Below, in pieces: positions 53,269 to 62,838 of a stretch of 64,000 nucleotides of DNA. The stretch spans positions 1-64,000 of the forward strand of contig NZ_JAKGGD010000008.1 in the NCBI RefSeq assembly GCF_021556615.1, written 5' to 3'. Source of the DNA: Paracoccus salsus. GTDB lineage: Bacteria > Pseudomonadota > Alphaproteobacteria > Rhodobacterales > Rhodobacteraceae. A model generated the notes under the pieces. The model searched no databases. It was given only the letters and a program-made list of their open reading frames with translations, and was not told the DNA's origin. Numbering within the stretch: the stretch's first letter is position 1; every line of letters begins with the position of its first letter. Made by a program: the position numbers and the translations under genes.

Positions 53269-54468
53269 ATGATCGCAGCCGAAGGATCGCTGGACCACGA
53301 GAGGCGTATGTCCGTCACGGCTACATGGGTCGCGCTGCCGGCGCTCGCCTCGGCGGGACTTTTCGTGCTTGGCCTCATCGCGGCGCAGGCTCCGCGCGCG
53401 GCCGAGGGACCGGTGCCGCAGGTGCAGCCTGGACAGCACGCGCCCGCCGGCATGGACGCCCGGTTTGAGCCCGGCGCGCGTCCAGACCCGCAGATGGTGC
53501 TGCTGCACGCCCATGTGACCGGCCGCGCCAGCCTGCGACCGGACGGTTACATCCATCAATGGCCGGCCTTTCGCGCCAGCGCCCGGTTCACGGGTCCCCG
53601 GATCGCGCTGGCGATCGATGATGCCGCCAACCGCTATCGCATCACCGTGGACGAGGCGACCGTGATGCTGACACGGCCAGGCGAGGGGCTTTTGTGGATC
53701 GACGGGCTGGGCCGCGGAGAGCACCGGATCAGCATCGAGAAGCTGAGCGAGACGCTGGAGCCCGCAAGGTTCGGCGGCTTCTTCCTGCCCGCCGGGGGAA
53801 CCGCGCTGCCGCCGCTCGCCAGCGCACCCCTGATCGAGTTCGTGGGCGATTCGGACACCGTCGGTTACGGCAACACCGCGCCCGGACGCGACTGCACGGC
53901 GGAACAGCAATATCTGGCGACCGATACCTCGAAAGCCTACGGTCCGCTGACGGCGCGCGCGTTGGGGGCGGATTACCGCGTCGTCGCCAAATCGGGGATC
54001 GGGCTGATCCGCAATCTGGGCGGCGACACCGATGTGACCATGCGTGATCTCTATGACCTCGCCGTTCCGGCCTTGCCCGACGCGCCCCGCGCACCGGAAC
54101 CGGCAGCCGACGCCGTGGTGATCGGCCTCGGCTCGAACGATTTCGCCAGGCCTTCCGACGCTGACGACAGTCGCGAGGCGACGCTGCGCTTTCAACGCGC
54201 GTTCTCGGCGGCCCTGCTTGACTTCATGCATGCTCGCCGGGCCGAGGCCCCGGATGCGCGGATCGTGCTGCTGGTGTTCGGCGAATACGGCAGAAATCTG
54301 GTAGACGCGCACCGTCAGGCTCGCGACGAATTCGCGGCCGCGGGCGATCACGCCGATCTGGTCGTGTTGCCGGAACTGGCGCGCACAGCCTGCCACTGGC
54401 ATCCGTCGCTGAACGACCATCAGGTCATCGCGATGACGCTGACTGGACTGCTGCGATCGCCACCCTGA
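53269..54468 (+). CDS. SGNH/GDSL hydrolase with CE2-like jelly-roll domain
   Basis: 399 codons from ATG 53269 (alternative ATG 53308 behind GAGAGG). One membrane helix (WVALPALASAGLFVLGLIA) acts as signal or anchor. Residues 70-175 form a beta-sandwich like that of family-2 carbohydrate esterases. The SGNH domain follows: IEFVGDSDTVGYGN (Ser in GDSD), a later Gly block, GLGSNDFA (Asn), and HWHPSLNDHQ (catalytic Asp/His replaced by NDH-type order). It probably deacetylates a surface glycan. The frame is open upstream and coding-like (RNDPPPDW), joining an ATG at 53147 if one G is restored at 53181-53184. Confidence 0.78.
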   Translation: MIAAEGSLDHERRMSVTATWVALPALASAGLFVLGLIAAQAPRAAEGPVPQVQPGQHAPAGMDARFEPGARPDPQMVLLHAHVTGRASLRPDGYIHQWPAFRASARFTGPRIALAIDDAANRYRITVDEATVMLTRPGEGLLWIDGLGRGEHRISIEKLSETLEPARFGGFFLPAGGTALPPLASAPLIEFVGDSDTVGYGNTAPGRDCTAEQQYLATDTSKAYGPLTARALGADYRVVAKSGIGLIRNLGGDTDVTMRDLYDLAVPALPDAPRAPEPAADAVVIGLGSNDFARPSDADDSREATLRFQRAFSAALLDFMHARRAEAPDARIVLLVFGEYGRNLVDAHRQARDEFAAAGDHADLVVLPELARTACHWHPSLNDHQVIAMTLTGLLRSPP

Positions 54469-54587
54469 TCCGCAGCGCGCAGGACAGCGGATCGGCCGCG
54501 CCTGTCCAGGCAGCCGTTTCAGCGCCGGCATCTGGCCGTTCAGGCCGATGCGATCCAGGGCGTGATGGTAATCGAAGGACCCCGCCG

Positions 54588-55634
54588 ATGCAGACGACAT
54601 CCCTGCGCCATCTGGCAAGCAAACTGCGTCGCATGGCTGGCAGGCGGCCAGGGACGCTGACCGATCATGCGGTCGAGACATGGCAGATCAGCCCGGCGGA
54701 AACGCGGCCGGTTCCACCGGTCATCTGCCTGCCCGGTCAGGCGGAACGGATCACGCGCACCGCATTCGCGCCGCTCGACGTGGTCCTGCGATCGCTGCGT
54801 GGCGATCCCGCGGAGCACATTCCCGCGACGATCGGATACCGGCTGCGCGACGTCGATTTCGTCGATGGCGTGCTGTATTCGGGGAAGGCCGAGCTTCACC
54901 TGCGGCGACAAACGCGATACGCGCTGAGGCGTCGCAGGCCGGATCGCAGCCTGTCCGGCGCGCTCTACGAGACATGGGTCGGAAATCGCTGGTTCGGCAA
55001 CTGGTTGCTGGACGACTGCCTCAGCTACCGGCTGGCCGAACAGGCCGGTCACCCGGTCACCTCGATGCCGGAGCGCGGCGGGCATGTACCGCGCTACGAG
55101 CAACTGCTGTCGATGGCGCCCGAGCGGATCGGCGACGTGCATTTCGATGAACTGATCCTGTTCGACGATCATCACAACAATCGCGGTCGGATCGCGCGCG
55201 CCCAGGACATGCGGCGACGATTGCTGAGCGGCAGGACGCCGCAGCCGAATCCTGGCGTGTTCCTGTATCGCGGCCGCAGCGGCGATGCGCGAATCCTTGA
55301 AAACGAGGACGAGATCGCCGGGAAACTGCAGGCGCAATACGGCTTTCGCGTGATGTTCCCCGAGGATCACACGGTTGACGAGTTGCTGGACGCCTGCGGC
55401 GCGACACGCGTCGTCGCGGGGATCGAGGGAAGCCAGCTCAACCACGGATTGGCCGCCATGCCGCCCGGCGGCACCTTGCTGACCATCCAGCCGGCCGACC
55501 GCACCACCACCGCGATGAAGCTTCTGACCGACCGCTGGCAGCAGCGTTTCGCGCTGCTGGTTGGCACCGGGACGGCCGGTTCCTTCCGGATCGCGTGGGA
55601 TGAAGTCCAGCGCACGCTGGCGCTGATCCTGTAG
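54588..55634 (+). CDS. Glycosyltransferase family 61-type (DUF563) protein
   Basis: 348 residues. ETWVGNRWFGNWLLDDCLSY, PRYEQLLSMAPERIG, NPGVFLYRGRSGDARILENE, FPEDHTVDELLDACGATRVV and GIEGSQLNHGLAAMPPGG follow the GT61 C-terminal plan, in which a GxxGxxxxN segment binds the nucleotide sugar. Such enzymes build capsular or surface polysaccharides and act in the cytoplasm. Neighbours (SGNH hydrolase, CysE-like acetyltransferase) support a surface-glycan or glycolipid role. Confidence 0.82.
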   Translation: MQTTSLRHLASKLRRMAGRRPGTLTDHAVETWQISPAETRPVPPVICLPGQAERITRTAFAPLDVVLRSLRGDPAEHIPATIGYRLRDVDFVDGVLYSGKAELHLRRQTRYALRRRRPDRSLSGALYETWVGNRWFGNWLLDDCLSYRLAEQAGHPVTSMPERGGHVPRYEQLLSMAPERIGDVHFDELILFDDHHNNRGRIARAQDMRRRLLSGRTPQPNPGVFLYRGRSGDARILENEDEIAGKLQAQYGFRVMFPEDHTVDELLDACGATRVVAGIEGSQLNHGLAAMPPGGTLLTIQPADRTTTAMKLLTDRWQQRFALLVGTGTAGSFRIAWDEVQRTLALIL

Positions 55635-55718
55635 TTTTGGACAATTTGGCTGCATTGGAACCAATATGCGCTTGAAAAGACTGGTCGCCCCGGTCATTTT
55701 TGCCGCGCCCCGTGGGGT

Positions 55719-56315
55719 GTGTCCCGCATGGAAGGTGTGAACCTTCCGATCATGTTGTCAGTTCGGAGTGTTCGGCCCGTGTGGCATGATATTCGCAAGG
55801 ATTTTGAACGGCATGGCCGCCGAATCTCTGATCCGGCCTTCGTCTCCCTGGCGGTCTATCGCTATGGGCGGTGGGCGATGCAGCGTCAGAACCGGGTCGG
55901 ACGCTGGTTCGCGAACAAGCTTTACGGGCTGTTCTGCATCTTCATCCTGAATGTCACCAAGGTCTGGATTCCACCGACCGTGACGCTGGGCGAGGGTTTT
56001 CACATCATCCATGCCGAAGGGTCACTGTCGATCCACCCCGAAGTGGTCATCGGCGATCGCTGCGGGGTCATGCATAACGTGACGATCGGCACCAATATGG
56101 GACCGGGCGCGCCCAGGATCGGCGATGACGTGTTCATCGGCGTCAACGCGACCGTGCTGGGGCGCATCCGGATCGGCGACCGGGTCCGGATCGGGGCCAA
56201 TACCGCGGTCAGCACCAATGTCCCCGACGACAGCATCGTGATCGGCTCGCCCGCGCGCATCTTTCCGAACCTGCCGATCTTCGCGCAGAAAAAGAAGAAG
56301 GATGGCGGCGCATGA
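55719..56315 (+). CDS. CysE-like O-acetyltransferase (left-handed beta-helix)
   Basis: About 198 residues from GTG 55719; ATG 55728 or 55752 are alternatives. N-terminal VWHDIRKDFERHG and YRYGRWAMQ, then hexapeptide repeats (HAEGSLSIHPEVVIGDRCGV, NVTIGTNMGPGAPRIGDDVF, IGVNATVLGRIRIGDRVRIG) with a short basic tail QKKKKDGG. It resembles serine acetyltransferase EpsC/CysE forms used in exopolysaccharide clusters. The last bases overlap the ligase start. A hairpin covers GGAAGG in front of the third possible start. Confidence 0.85.
   Translation: MSRMEGVNLPIMLSVRSVRPVWHDIRKDFERHGRRISDPAFVSLAVYRYGRWAMQRQNRVGRWFANKLYGLFCIFILNVTKVWIPPTVTLGEGFHIIHAEGSLSIHPEVVIGDRCGVMHNVTIGTNMGPGAPRIGDDVFIGVNATVLGRIRIGDRVRIGANTAVSTNVPDDSIVIGSPARIFPNLPIFAQKKKKDGGA
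55730..55747 (+). promoter_or_regulatory. Hairpin enclosing a possible ribosome-binding site
   Basis: GGAAGGT (55730-55736) pairs with ACCTTCC (55741-55747) around GTGA. If translation starts at ATG 55752, the stem hides the GGAAGG ribosome-binding sequence; if it starts earlier, the stem is simply coding. Confidence 0.35.
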
Positions 56316-57889
56316 TCCCCGGCGCAGAGGCCTCGATCTGGCGGCTGCTGGCCGACAACCTGCCGCGTCGCGCCGAAAAGACCGCGCTGATCGACGCCTC
56401 GCGGCAGGCCAGCTATGGCGAGGTGCTGGCCGAGGCTGACCGCGTCGCCGGCTGGCTGACTTCGCAGGGCATCGCGCCGGGCGACCGGGTGATCGTGCAT
56501 CTTCGCAAGGGCATCGACGAGGTGGCGGCGATGTTCGGTGCCTGGAAGATCGGAGCGGTCGTCGTCAATGTGAACCATCAGTGGACAGCCGCGCAGCTGG
56601 CCTATGTCGCTCAGGATTGCCGGGCCCGCGCGGCGATCCTTGCGGCGCCGGTGCTGAAGGCCCTTGGCGCCGACCCGCTGCCCGGATCGATCGAACATCT
56701 GCTGGTCCAGGGACGCGCGGCGTCGCTGCCCGCGAACGCGACCTTGTGGGACGATCTGGTTGCCGGCGAGTCGCCCGAATTCTTCCCCGATCCCGGCGAT
56801 CTGGCCGCGATCATCTATACGTCCGGCTCGACCGGCAGGCCCAAGGGGGTGATGCTGAGCCATCGCAACATCCGCGTGGGTGCGATCTCGGTCAGCGACT
56901 ATCTCGGCCTCAAGGACGATGACCGGCTCTTGTCGGTGCTTCCCTACAGCTTCGACGCCGGGCTGAACCAGCTGACCGACGCCTTCCTGCTGGGCGCGAC
57001 GGTCATCCACCAACCGGTGTCCATGCCGTCCGAGGTCGTGCGGATGGCCGTCCTGCACGAAGCCACGACCATCGCCGGCGTCCCGCCGCTGTGGAACCAG
57101 GTGGTCCGCTATCTGGCCGATGCGGGAATCGCGCTGCCCGCCCTGCGCCGCGTCACCAATACCGGCGGCAAGATCCCCCCGAACATCCTGGAATTGATGC
57201 CGCAGGTCTTTCCCGGCGCGGACATCTATCTGATGTATGGCCTGACCGAGGCCTTCCGCTCGACCTATCTGCCGCCCGCGAAATTCGCCCGCAAGATGGG
57301 CTCGATCGGACGCGCAATACCCAACGCCCGGATCTTCGTCGTTAAGCATGGCGAGGGAATTGCCGGCCCCGGGGAACAGGGGGAACTGGTCCATGGTGGA
57401 CCGCTGGTGAGCCTGGGCTACTGGGAACGGCCCGAACTGACCGCCGAAAAGATCCGCGTGCTGCCGGAACTGCGCGACCATCTGGGCGACGCGCCGGTGG
57501 TCTGCTCGGGCGATCTTGTCCGCCTGGACGAGGACGGCGACCTGTGGTTCGTGAGCCGCATGGACGACATGATCAAGACGCAGGGGTTCCGCCTGTCGCC
57601 GACCGAGGTCGAGGATATCGTTTCCCAGTCCGGGATCGTCACCGATGTCGTGGCCTTCGGGGTCGAGGACGACGATGCCGGACAGGTCGTCCATGTCGCG
57701 GCCTGCCTGATCGGCGATGCGGACAGCCTCGCCCTGATGGCGCATTGTCGCCGCAACATGGCGCATTACATGGTTCCGCGTCACGTCCATGCATGGCAGG
57801 GTGCCATGCCGCGCACCGCCAGCGGCAAGCTGGACCGACCCAACATCATCGCCGCTGCCAAGGCGGCTCACCAGAAGGACATTGCATGA
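56312..57889 (+). CDS. AMP-forming acyl-CoA ligase, exosortase-A-associated type
   Basis: 525 residues of the ANL superfamily. P-loop IIYTSGSTGRPKGVMLSHRN, NTGGKIPPN, aromatic YGLTEAFRSTY (A5), GDLVRLDEDGDLWFVSRMDD (A7/A8), KTQGFRLSPTEVED and the catalytic Lys of PRTASGKLDRP (A10). It should adenylate a carboxylic or amino acid and load it on the carrier protein encoded next. Length and neighbours recall the ligase trio seen in exosortase-A clusters, with an ACP and a PLP decarboxylase. It overlaps the acetyltransferase gene by 4 nt and the ACP gene by 4 nt. Confidence 0.85.
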   Translation: MIPGAEASIWRLLADNLPRRAEKTALIDASRQASYGEVLAEADRVAGWLTSQGIAPGDRVIVHLRKGIDEVAAMFGAWKIGAVVVNVNHQWTAAQLAYVAQDCRARAAILAAPVLKALGADPLPGSIEHLLVQGRAASLPANATLWDDLVAGESPEFFPDPGDLAAIIYTSGSTGRPKGVMLSHRNIRVGAISVSDYLGLKDDDRLLSVLPYSFDAGLNQLTDAFLLGATVIHQPVSMPSEVVRMAVLHEATTIAGVPPLWNQVVRYLADAGIALPALRRVTNTGGKIPPNILELMPQVFPGADIYLMYGLTEAFRSTYLPPAKFARKMGSIGRAIPNARIFVVKHGEGIAGPGEQGELVHGGPLVSLGYWERPELTAEKIRVLPELRDHLGDAPVVCSGDLVRLDEDGDLWFVSRMDDMIKTQGFRLSPTEVEDIVSQSGIVTDVVAFGVEDDDAGQVVHVAACLIGDADSLALMAHCRRNMAHYMVPRHVHAWQGAMPRTASGKLDRPNIIAAAKAAHQKDIA

Positions 57890-58122
57890 GCCTGACAGCC
57901 GAGGACCTGATCCGCTACCTCCGCGACGAGTTGAATGTCGAGGACCAGATCGACGCCGGGACAGAGCTGTTCTCGACCGGTATCCTCGATTCCGTCGCGA
58001 TGATGAACATCATCGGCTTTGTCGAGGAGAAGGCCGCCGTCGAAGTCCGTCCCGCCGATGTCACGCTGGACAACTTCGATACGGTGCAGCGGATCGTGGA
58101 CTACGCGCGTGAACAGGCCTGA
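57886..58122 (+). CDS. Acyl carrier protein
   Basis: 78 residues. Four-helix ACP with the phosphopantetheine Ser in GILDSVAMMNIIGF (near 36), preceded by EDLIRYLRDELNVED and followed by VRPADVTLDNFDTVQRIVDY. It starts in an ATGA overlap with the ligase stop. It is a dedicated carrier for the ligase product and not the housekeeping AcpP, judging by its sequence and place. Confidence 0.92.
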   Translation: MSLTAEDLIRYLRDELNVEDQIDAGTELFSTGILDSVAMMNIIGFVEEKAAVEVRPADVTLDNFDTVQRIVDYAREQA

Positions 58123-59359
58123 AGCGGACACCGACCGGATCCTCGCCGCGGCGGCCGACCGGTTCGGCACGCCCGCCTATGTGTATCTGACCGACGTCAT
58201 CGAGGCGCGCCTTGCGGCGCTGGAATCCGCCTTCGGCCGCTGGTTCCGGCTGTCCTATGCGATGAAATGCAATCCGAACCCGGCGCTGCTGTCATGGCTC
58301 GCCGATCGCGTGCCCTATATCGACGTGTCGTCGGGCGGCGAATTCGTGCTGGCCACGGATGCCGGCTGGTCGCCGGCCCGGGCCAGCTTTACCGGCCCCG
58401 CCAAGCGCGAGGTCGAGTTGCAGACCGTCATCCGGGCCGGGCTGGGCGAACTGGTCATCGAATCGCTGCGCGAGGCACGACTGGCCGACCGCATCGCAGG
58501 CGATCTGGACCGCCGCCAGGACGTGGTGATCCGCATCGCCCCGGACCGTGTTCCCAAGGGGTTCGGCGACCAGATGGCCGGCCGGCCCAGCCCCTTCGGC
58601 ATCGACATCGAGGAGGCACCGGCCGCGCTGACCGAAATCCTGGCCCTGCCGCATCTGCGCGTCGCCGGGCTGCACATCTATTCCGGCACGCAATGCCTGA
58701 AATCCGCGGCGATCGTCGAGAACTGGGGCATCTTCATCGGCATCTTTCGCGCATTGTGCGAAACCCATGACCTGCGACCGGACCGGCTGATCTTCGGATC
58801 GGGCCTCGGCATCCCCTATCATCCGGGCGACGCTGCGCTGGATCCGGACGAGGTGGCAGCAGGCGCCGCGCCCGAACTGGACGCGCTGAAGGCAGATCCC
58901 CGCTTCTCGGCCACGGAACTGGTGCTGGAGCTGGGGCGCTATCTGGTCGGCCCGGCGGGCTATTTCGTGACCCGCGTGATCTCGACCAAGGACTCTCGCG
59001 GCGCGCGCATCGCGATCTGCGACGGCGGCATGAACGGTCATCTGGCGGCGTCGGGCCATTTCGGCATGGTCCTGCGCCGCAACTATGTCATGCACCGCGT
59101 GGGCGAGAACGACGGCGCCAGCGAGGAAAAGATCGACGTCTCGGGTCCGCTCTGCACCTCGATCGACAAGCTGGGCACGAATGTCGTGCTGCCGCGCGTC
59201 GAGGACGGCGACCTGATCGCGATCCATGCCAGCGGGGCCTATGGGCCGACATCCAGCCCGGTCAACTTCATCAGCCACCCGACCCCGCGCGAGATCATGG
59301 CCGAGGGCGGGCAGTTGACCGACGCCACCCGGATCGAGGGCGCGGGGCTGCGCGGCTGA
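58109..59359 (+). CDS. PLP-dependent fold-type-III decarboxylase, exosortase-A-associated type
   Basis: 416 residues from GTG 58109, overlapping the ACP stop by 14 nt. Alanine-racemase-like barrel with PLP Lys in LSYAMKCNPNPALL (near 50), DVSSGGEFVLATDAGW, GLHIYSGTQ, FGSGLGIPY and LELGRYLVGPAGYFVTRVIS, then the C-terminal SGPLCTSIDKLG with the active-site Cys-like segment and ASGAYGPTSS. Related to ornithine/DAP decarboxylases. With the ligase and ACP it probably decarboxylates an amino acid or a carrier-bound derivative; the true substrate is unknown. Confidence 0.85.
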   Translation: MNRPEADTDRILAAAADRFGTPAYVYLTDVIEARLAALESAFGRWFRLSYAMKCNPNPALLSWLADRVPYIDVSSGGEFVLATDAGWSPARASFTGPAKREVELQTVIRAGLGELVIESLREARLADRIAGDLDRRQDVVIRIAPDRVPKGFGDQMAGRPSPFGIDIEEAPAALTEILALPHLRVAGLHIYSGTQCLKSAAIVENWGIFIGIFRALCETHDLRPDRLIFGSGLGIPYHPGDAALDPDEVAAGAAPELDALKADPRFSATELVLELGRYLVGPAGYFVTRVISTKDSRGARIAICDGGMNGHLAASGHFGMVLRRNYVMHRVGENDGASEEKIDVSGPLCTSIDKLGTNVVLPRVEDGDLIAIHASGAYGPTSSPVNFISHPTPREIMAEGGQLTDATRIEGAGLRG

Positions 59360-59452
59360 GCGGCACCCGCTGCCCCGGCCGGTCCTCGACGGCACTGGAC
59401 GCCGCCGCGCCGATCGGGTTCCTTGGCCGTCACCACGACGACGGAGGACCCG

Positions 59453-61147
59453 ATGGACGATCTCGAAACCCGCATCGCGCAGGCGCGCGGCGACGCGCCG
59501 GCTGACATGGTGCTGCGCGGCGGTCGCGTGTTCGACCTGATCACCGGAGACATGATCGAAGCCGACGTGGCGATCTGCGGCGACCGGATCGCGGGGATCG
59601 GCGACTATGAGGGGCGCGAGGTCATCGACGTGACCGGCCGGGTGCTGGTGCCGGGCTTCATCGACACGCATCTGCATGTCGAAAGCAGTCTTGTCACGCC
59701 GTTCGAATTCGACCGCTGCGTGACCCCACGCGGCATCACCACGGCGATCTGCGATCCGCACGAGATCGCCAACGTGACCGGCCTCGACGGCATCCGCTAT
59801 TTCCAGAGCGCGTCGCAGCATCTGCTGATGGACCTGCGCGTGCAGCTGTCTTCCTGCGTGCCCTCGACCGAGATGGAGACGTCGGGCGCGCGGATCGAGG
59901 CGGATGATCTGCGCAAGGTGATGGGGCATCCGTCCGCGATCGGTCTGGCGGAATTCATGAATTATCCCGGCGTGATCCATCGCGATCCGGCCGCGATGGC
60001 CAAGCTGCGGCTGTTCCGGGGCGGTCATGTCGACGGGCATTGCCCGCAATTGTCGGGCCATGACCTGAATGCCTATATCGCCGCCGGCATCCGCACCGAA
60101 CACGAGGCGACCACCGCCGAGGAGGCGCGGGAAAAGCTGCGCAAGGGGATGCGCGTCTTGATCCGCGAAGGTTCGGTCAGCAAGGATCTGGACGCCCTGC
60201 AACCGGTCCTGACCGAACGGACGGCGCCCTATATGTGCCTGTGCACCGACGACCGGAATCCCCTGGATATCGCCGAGCATGGCCATCTGGACTTCATGAT
60301 CCGGCGGCTGATCGAACGGGGCACATCGCCGCTGGCGGCCTATCGCGCCGCGTCCCTGTCGGCGGCCGAGGCGTTCGGGCTGAAGGATCGCGGGCTGATC
60401 GCGCCGGGGCTGCGCGCCGACATCGTCGCGCTGGACAGTCTGGAGGGTTGCCACGCCCGGCTTGTGCTGTGCGGCGGGCGGATCGTGGACGACGCGGCCT
60501 TCGCCACGCGCGGCGCGGTGGCGCCCGTCGGGCGGGCTTCGGTCAGGGCCCCGCAGGTGACGGCGCGGGATTTCCGCTGCACCGGCAACCGGGCGCAGAC
60601 GGACGTGATCGGCATCATGGAAGGCAAGATCATCACGCAACATCTGCACCGCGACATCGCGCCCGAGGATGGCGACAAACGCCCCGATCCCGCCCGCGAC
60701 CTGATGCGGATCGCCGTGATCGAACGCCACGGCCGGAACGGAAACATCGCGACCGGCTTTGTGCAGGGCTTCGGCATCAGGCGCGGCGCGATCGCCTCGA
60801 CCGTATGCCATGATCATCACAACATCGCCGTGGTCGGCGCGGATTACGCGGACATGGCGCTGGCCGCGAACCGCCTGTCGCAGCTGGAAGGCGGCTTCGT
60901 CGTCGCGTCGGGCGGCCGGATCCTCGCGGAACTGCCGCTGCCGGTGGCCGGTCTGATGAGCCTCGAATCGTTCGAGCATGTCCGCGCCCGGCTGGCGGAG
61001 CTGCGCGAAGCCGCGGCCGGGCTGGGCGTGACGCTGGAAGAGCCGTTCCTGCAACTGGCCTTTCTGGCGCTGCCGGTCATCCCGGCGCTGAAGATCACCG
61101 ATCGCGGCATGGTCGATGTCGAGAGGTTCGAGATCATCGCGGGCTGA
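59453..61147 (+). CDS. ade: Adenine deaminase
   Basis: 564 residues. Amidohydrolase core: [20 protein letters not shown] (metal His pair), [54 protein letters not shown] (Asp), [12 protein letters not shown], plus the C-terminal adenine-deaminase domain ([31 protein letters not shown]). It converts adenine to hypoxanthine and ammonia in purine salvage. GGAGG selects the ATG at 59453. It follows the decarboxylase by 93 nt and is probably a separate unit. Confidence 0.95.
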   Translation: MDDLETRIAQARGDAPADMVLRGGRVFDLITGDMIEADVAICGDRIAGIGDYEGREVIDVTGRVLVPGFIDTHLHVESSLVTPFEFDRCVTPRGITTAICDPHEIANVTGLDGIRYFQSASQHLLMDLRVQLSSCVPSTEMETSGARIEADDLRKVMGHPSAIGLAEFMNYPGVIHRDPAAMAKLRLFRGGHVDGHCPQLSGHDLNAYIAAGIRTEHEATTAEEAREKLRKGMRVLIREGSVSKDLDALQPVLTERTAPYMCLCTDDRNPLDIAEHGHLDFMIRRLIERGTSPLAAYRAASLSAAEAFGLKDRGLIAPGLRADIVALDSLEGCHARLVLCGGRIVDDAAFATRGAVAPVGRASVRAPQVTARDFRCTGNRAQTDVIGIMEGKIITQHLHRDIAPEDGDKRPDPARDLMRIAVIERHGRNGNIATGFVQGFGIRRGAIASTVCHDHHNIAVVGADYADMALAANRLSQLEGGFVVASGGRILAELPLPVAGLMSLESFEHVRARLAELREAAAGLGVTLEEPFLQLAFLALPVIPALKITDRGMVDVERFEIIAG

Positions 61148-61319
61148 CGCATCGCGGAAGCCGCCTCGACAAGCCTCGGCAGCCGAGCCCTGCCGTGCTG
61201 AAAGCACCCCGGCTTGCGACGCAGGGTCAACACGACACCGTGATCGGCGTAACAGACTCCGTCCTCCTCCGACATGCAGGCATGACTGCGCGATGACCGA
61301 TCTGAAAGAGGAATGGACG

Positions 61320-61787
61320 ATGAAACAGCTGATCCGCCGCATGAACGGTCTTCTGGACCATATCCCGCATGACGCCGTGGCGCTGGCACTGCGGATCTTT
61401 CCCGCCATGGTGTTCCTGCTGTCGGGACGCACGAAGGTCGACGGCATCTTTACCATCAAGGACTCGACCTGGTTCCTGTTCGAGCATGAATATGCGCTGC
61501 CCGTCATCCCGTCAGAACTGGCTGCCGTGATGGCGACCCTCGCCGAACATGTGCTGCCCGCGCTGCTGATCCTGGGGCTTGCGACGCGGCTTTCGGCGCT
61601 GGGACTTGTGGGGATGACGGCCGTGATCCAGATCTTCGTCTATCCGGGGGCCTGGGTCACGCACGGGCTGTGGGCGGCCGCCCTTCTGGCGCTGGCCGCA
61701 CGGGGGCCTGGGGCATGGTCGCTGGACCGGGTGCTGGGGCTGGACGGAACCCGGACCCGGTCCGCGACGGAAGCAAGTGTCACCTGA
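61320..61787 (+). CDS. DoxX-family membrane protein
   Basis: 155 residues with four helices: [60 protein letters not shown] and [20 protein letters not shown]. The arrangement is that of DoxX/DoxD-like proteins, which relate to quinol or thiosulfate metabolism and oxidative stress. AGAGGA precedes ATG 61320; an in-frame ATG at 61293 would add nine residues. Confidence 0.85.
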   Translation: MKQLIRRMNGLLDHIPHDAVALALRIFPAMVFLLSGRTKVDGIFTIKDSTWFLFEHEYALPVIPSELAAVMATLAEHVLPALLILGLATRLSALGLVGMTAVIQIFVYPGAWVTHGLWAAALLALAARGPGAWSLDRVLGLDGTRTRSATEASVT

Positions 61788-61949
61788 TGCACGGGACGCC
61801 GACCACGCCCGGCCCGCCCGCCATAGGGCTTGCGGCGAGCGGGCCGGGCGCGCATCGCGGCTGGCAGCGCGGCGCGGTGGGAACGGCTTGGCAGGGATGC
61901 GGATTTGCGGGCATGCTTCGTCCTGACCGACTGCCTTGAAGGGGCCGCC

Positions 61950-62636
61950 ATGACCAACCGACCGATCCTCGTCTTCGACGTGAACGAAACGCTGCTGGAT
62001 CTGGACCATCTGTGCCCGTTTTTCCACGAACGGTTCGGTGACGTGGCGGTGATGCGCGACTGGTTCGCACAATTGATCCTGTATTCCCAGACGATCACGC
62101 TGGCCGGGCTGCGCAGCGACTTCGCCAGCCTGGCCGGCGCCGTCCTGCACATGATCGGCACGATCCGGGGCGTGACGATCACCGAAACCGATGTGGCGCG
62201 CCTGCGCGAGGCGCTTGGCACGATGCCCGCCCATCCCGACGCCGCCGACGCGCTGGCCTACCTGCAGGACCAGGGCTTTCGCATGGTCACGCTGACGAAT
62301 TCGCCGCCCTCGGCCGGGCCTTCGGCGCTGGAGCGATCGGGCCTGGCCCGGTTCTTCGAGCATGCCTTCAGCGTGCAGCGATCGGGTTGCTTCAAGCCAG
62401 CCCCGCAGACCTACATTCTGGTCGCGGATGCGCTTGCCGTGGCACCGCGGGATTTGTGCCTCGTGGCCTGCCATGTCTGGGACACGATCGGATTGCAGGC
62501 GATGGGCGGCCGGGGCGCGCTGGTCACGCATGGCATGAACGCGGCCCTGCCAGCCTCGGGCATCCCGCAACCCGATCTGATCGCGCCGGATCTGTCGGCC
62601 CTCGCCCGGCAGATCGCCGTCGCATGGCCCGGTTGA
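61950..62636 (+). CDS. HAD-superfamily hydrolase, haloacid dehalogenase type II
   Basis: 228 residues. Nucleophile VFDVNETLLDLD (first Asp), a helical cap (HERFGDVAVMRDWFAQLILY), motif II VTLTNSPPS, motif III Lys in SGCFKPAPQTYI and motif IV LVACHVWDTIGLQAMG. This is the (S)-2-haloacid dehalogenase-like branch; many members have other or no dehalogenase activity. GAAGGGG precedes ATG 61950. Confidence 0.9.
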   Translation: MTNRPILVFDVNETLLDLDHLCPFFHERFGDVAVMRDWFAQLILYSQTITLAGLRSDFASLAGAVLHMIGTIRGVTITETDVARLREALGTMPAHPDAADALAYLQDQGFRMVTLTNSPPSAGPSALERSGLARFFEHAFSVQRSGCFKPAPQTYILVADALAVAPRDLCLVACHVWDTIGLQAMGGRGALVTHGMNAALPASGIPQPDLIAPDLSALARQIAVAWPG

Positions 62637-62838
62637 GCGACAGCGGCCCGCGGCCGACGGTCCGTTCCGGCTGGCGAGCATCTCCGACCCCGACATGGTG
62701 GCTGGGGGCAGGCCTGTGTCGGGCCGTGCCCGCGGCGTCTGTCGCGTCGCGCCGGACAGGGCCGGGCGCCGCGCGGCCCGTGCCCATGAAGGGTCGCCGC
62801 GAATCCGGGCCATGTCGGCCACCGCAAAGGATCACGAC

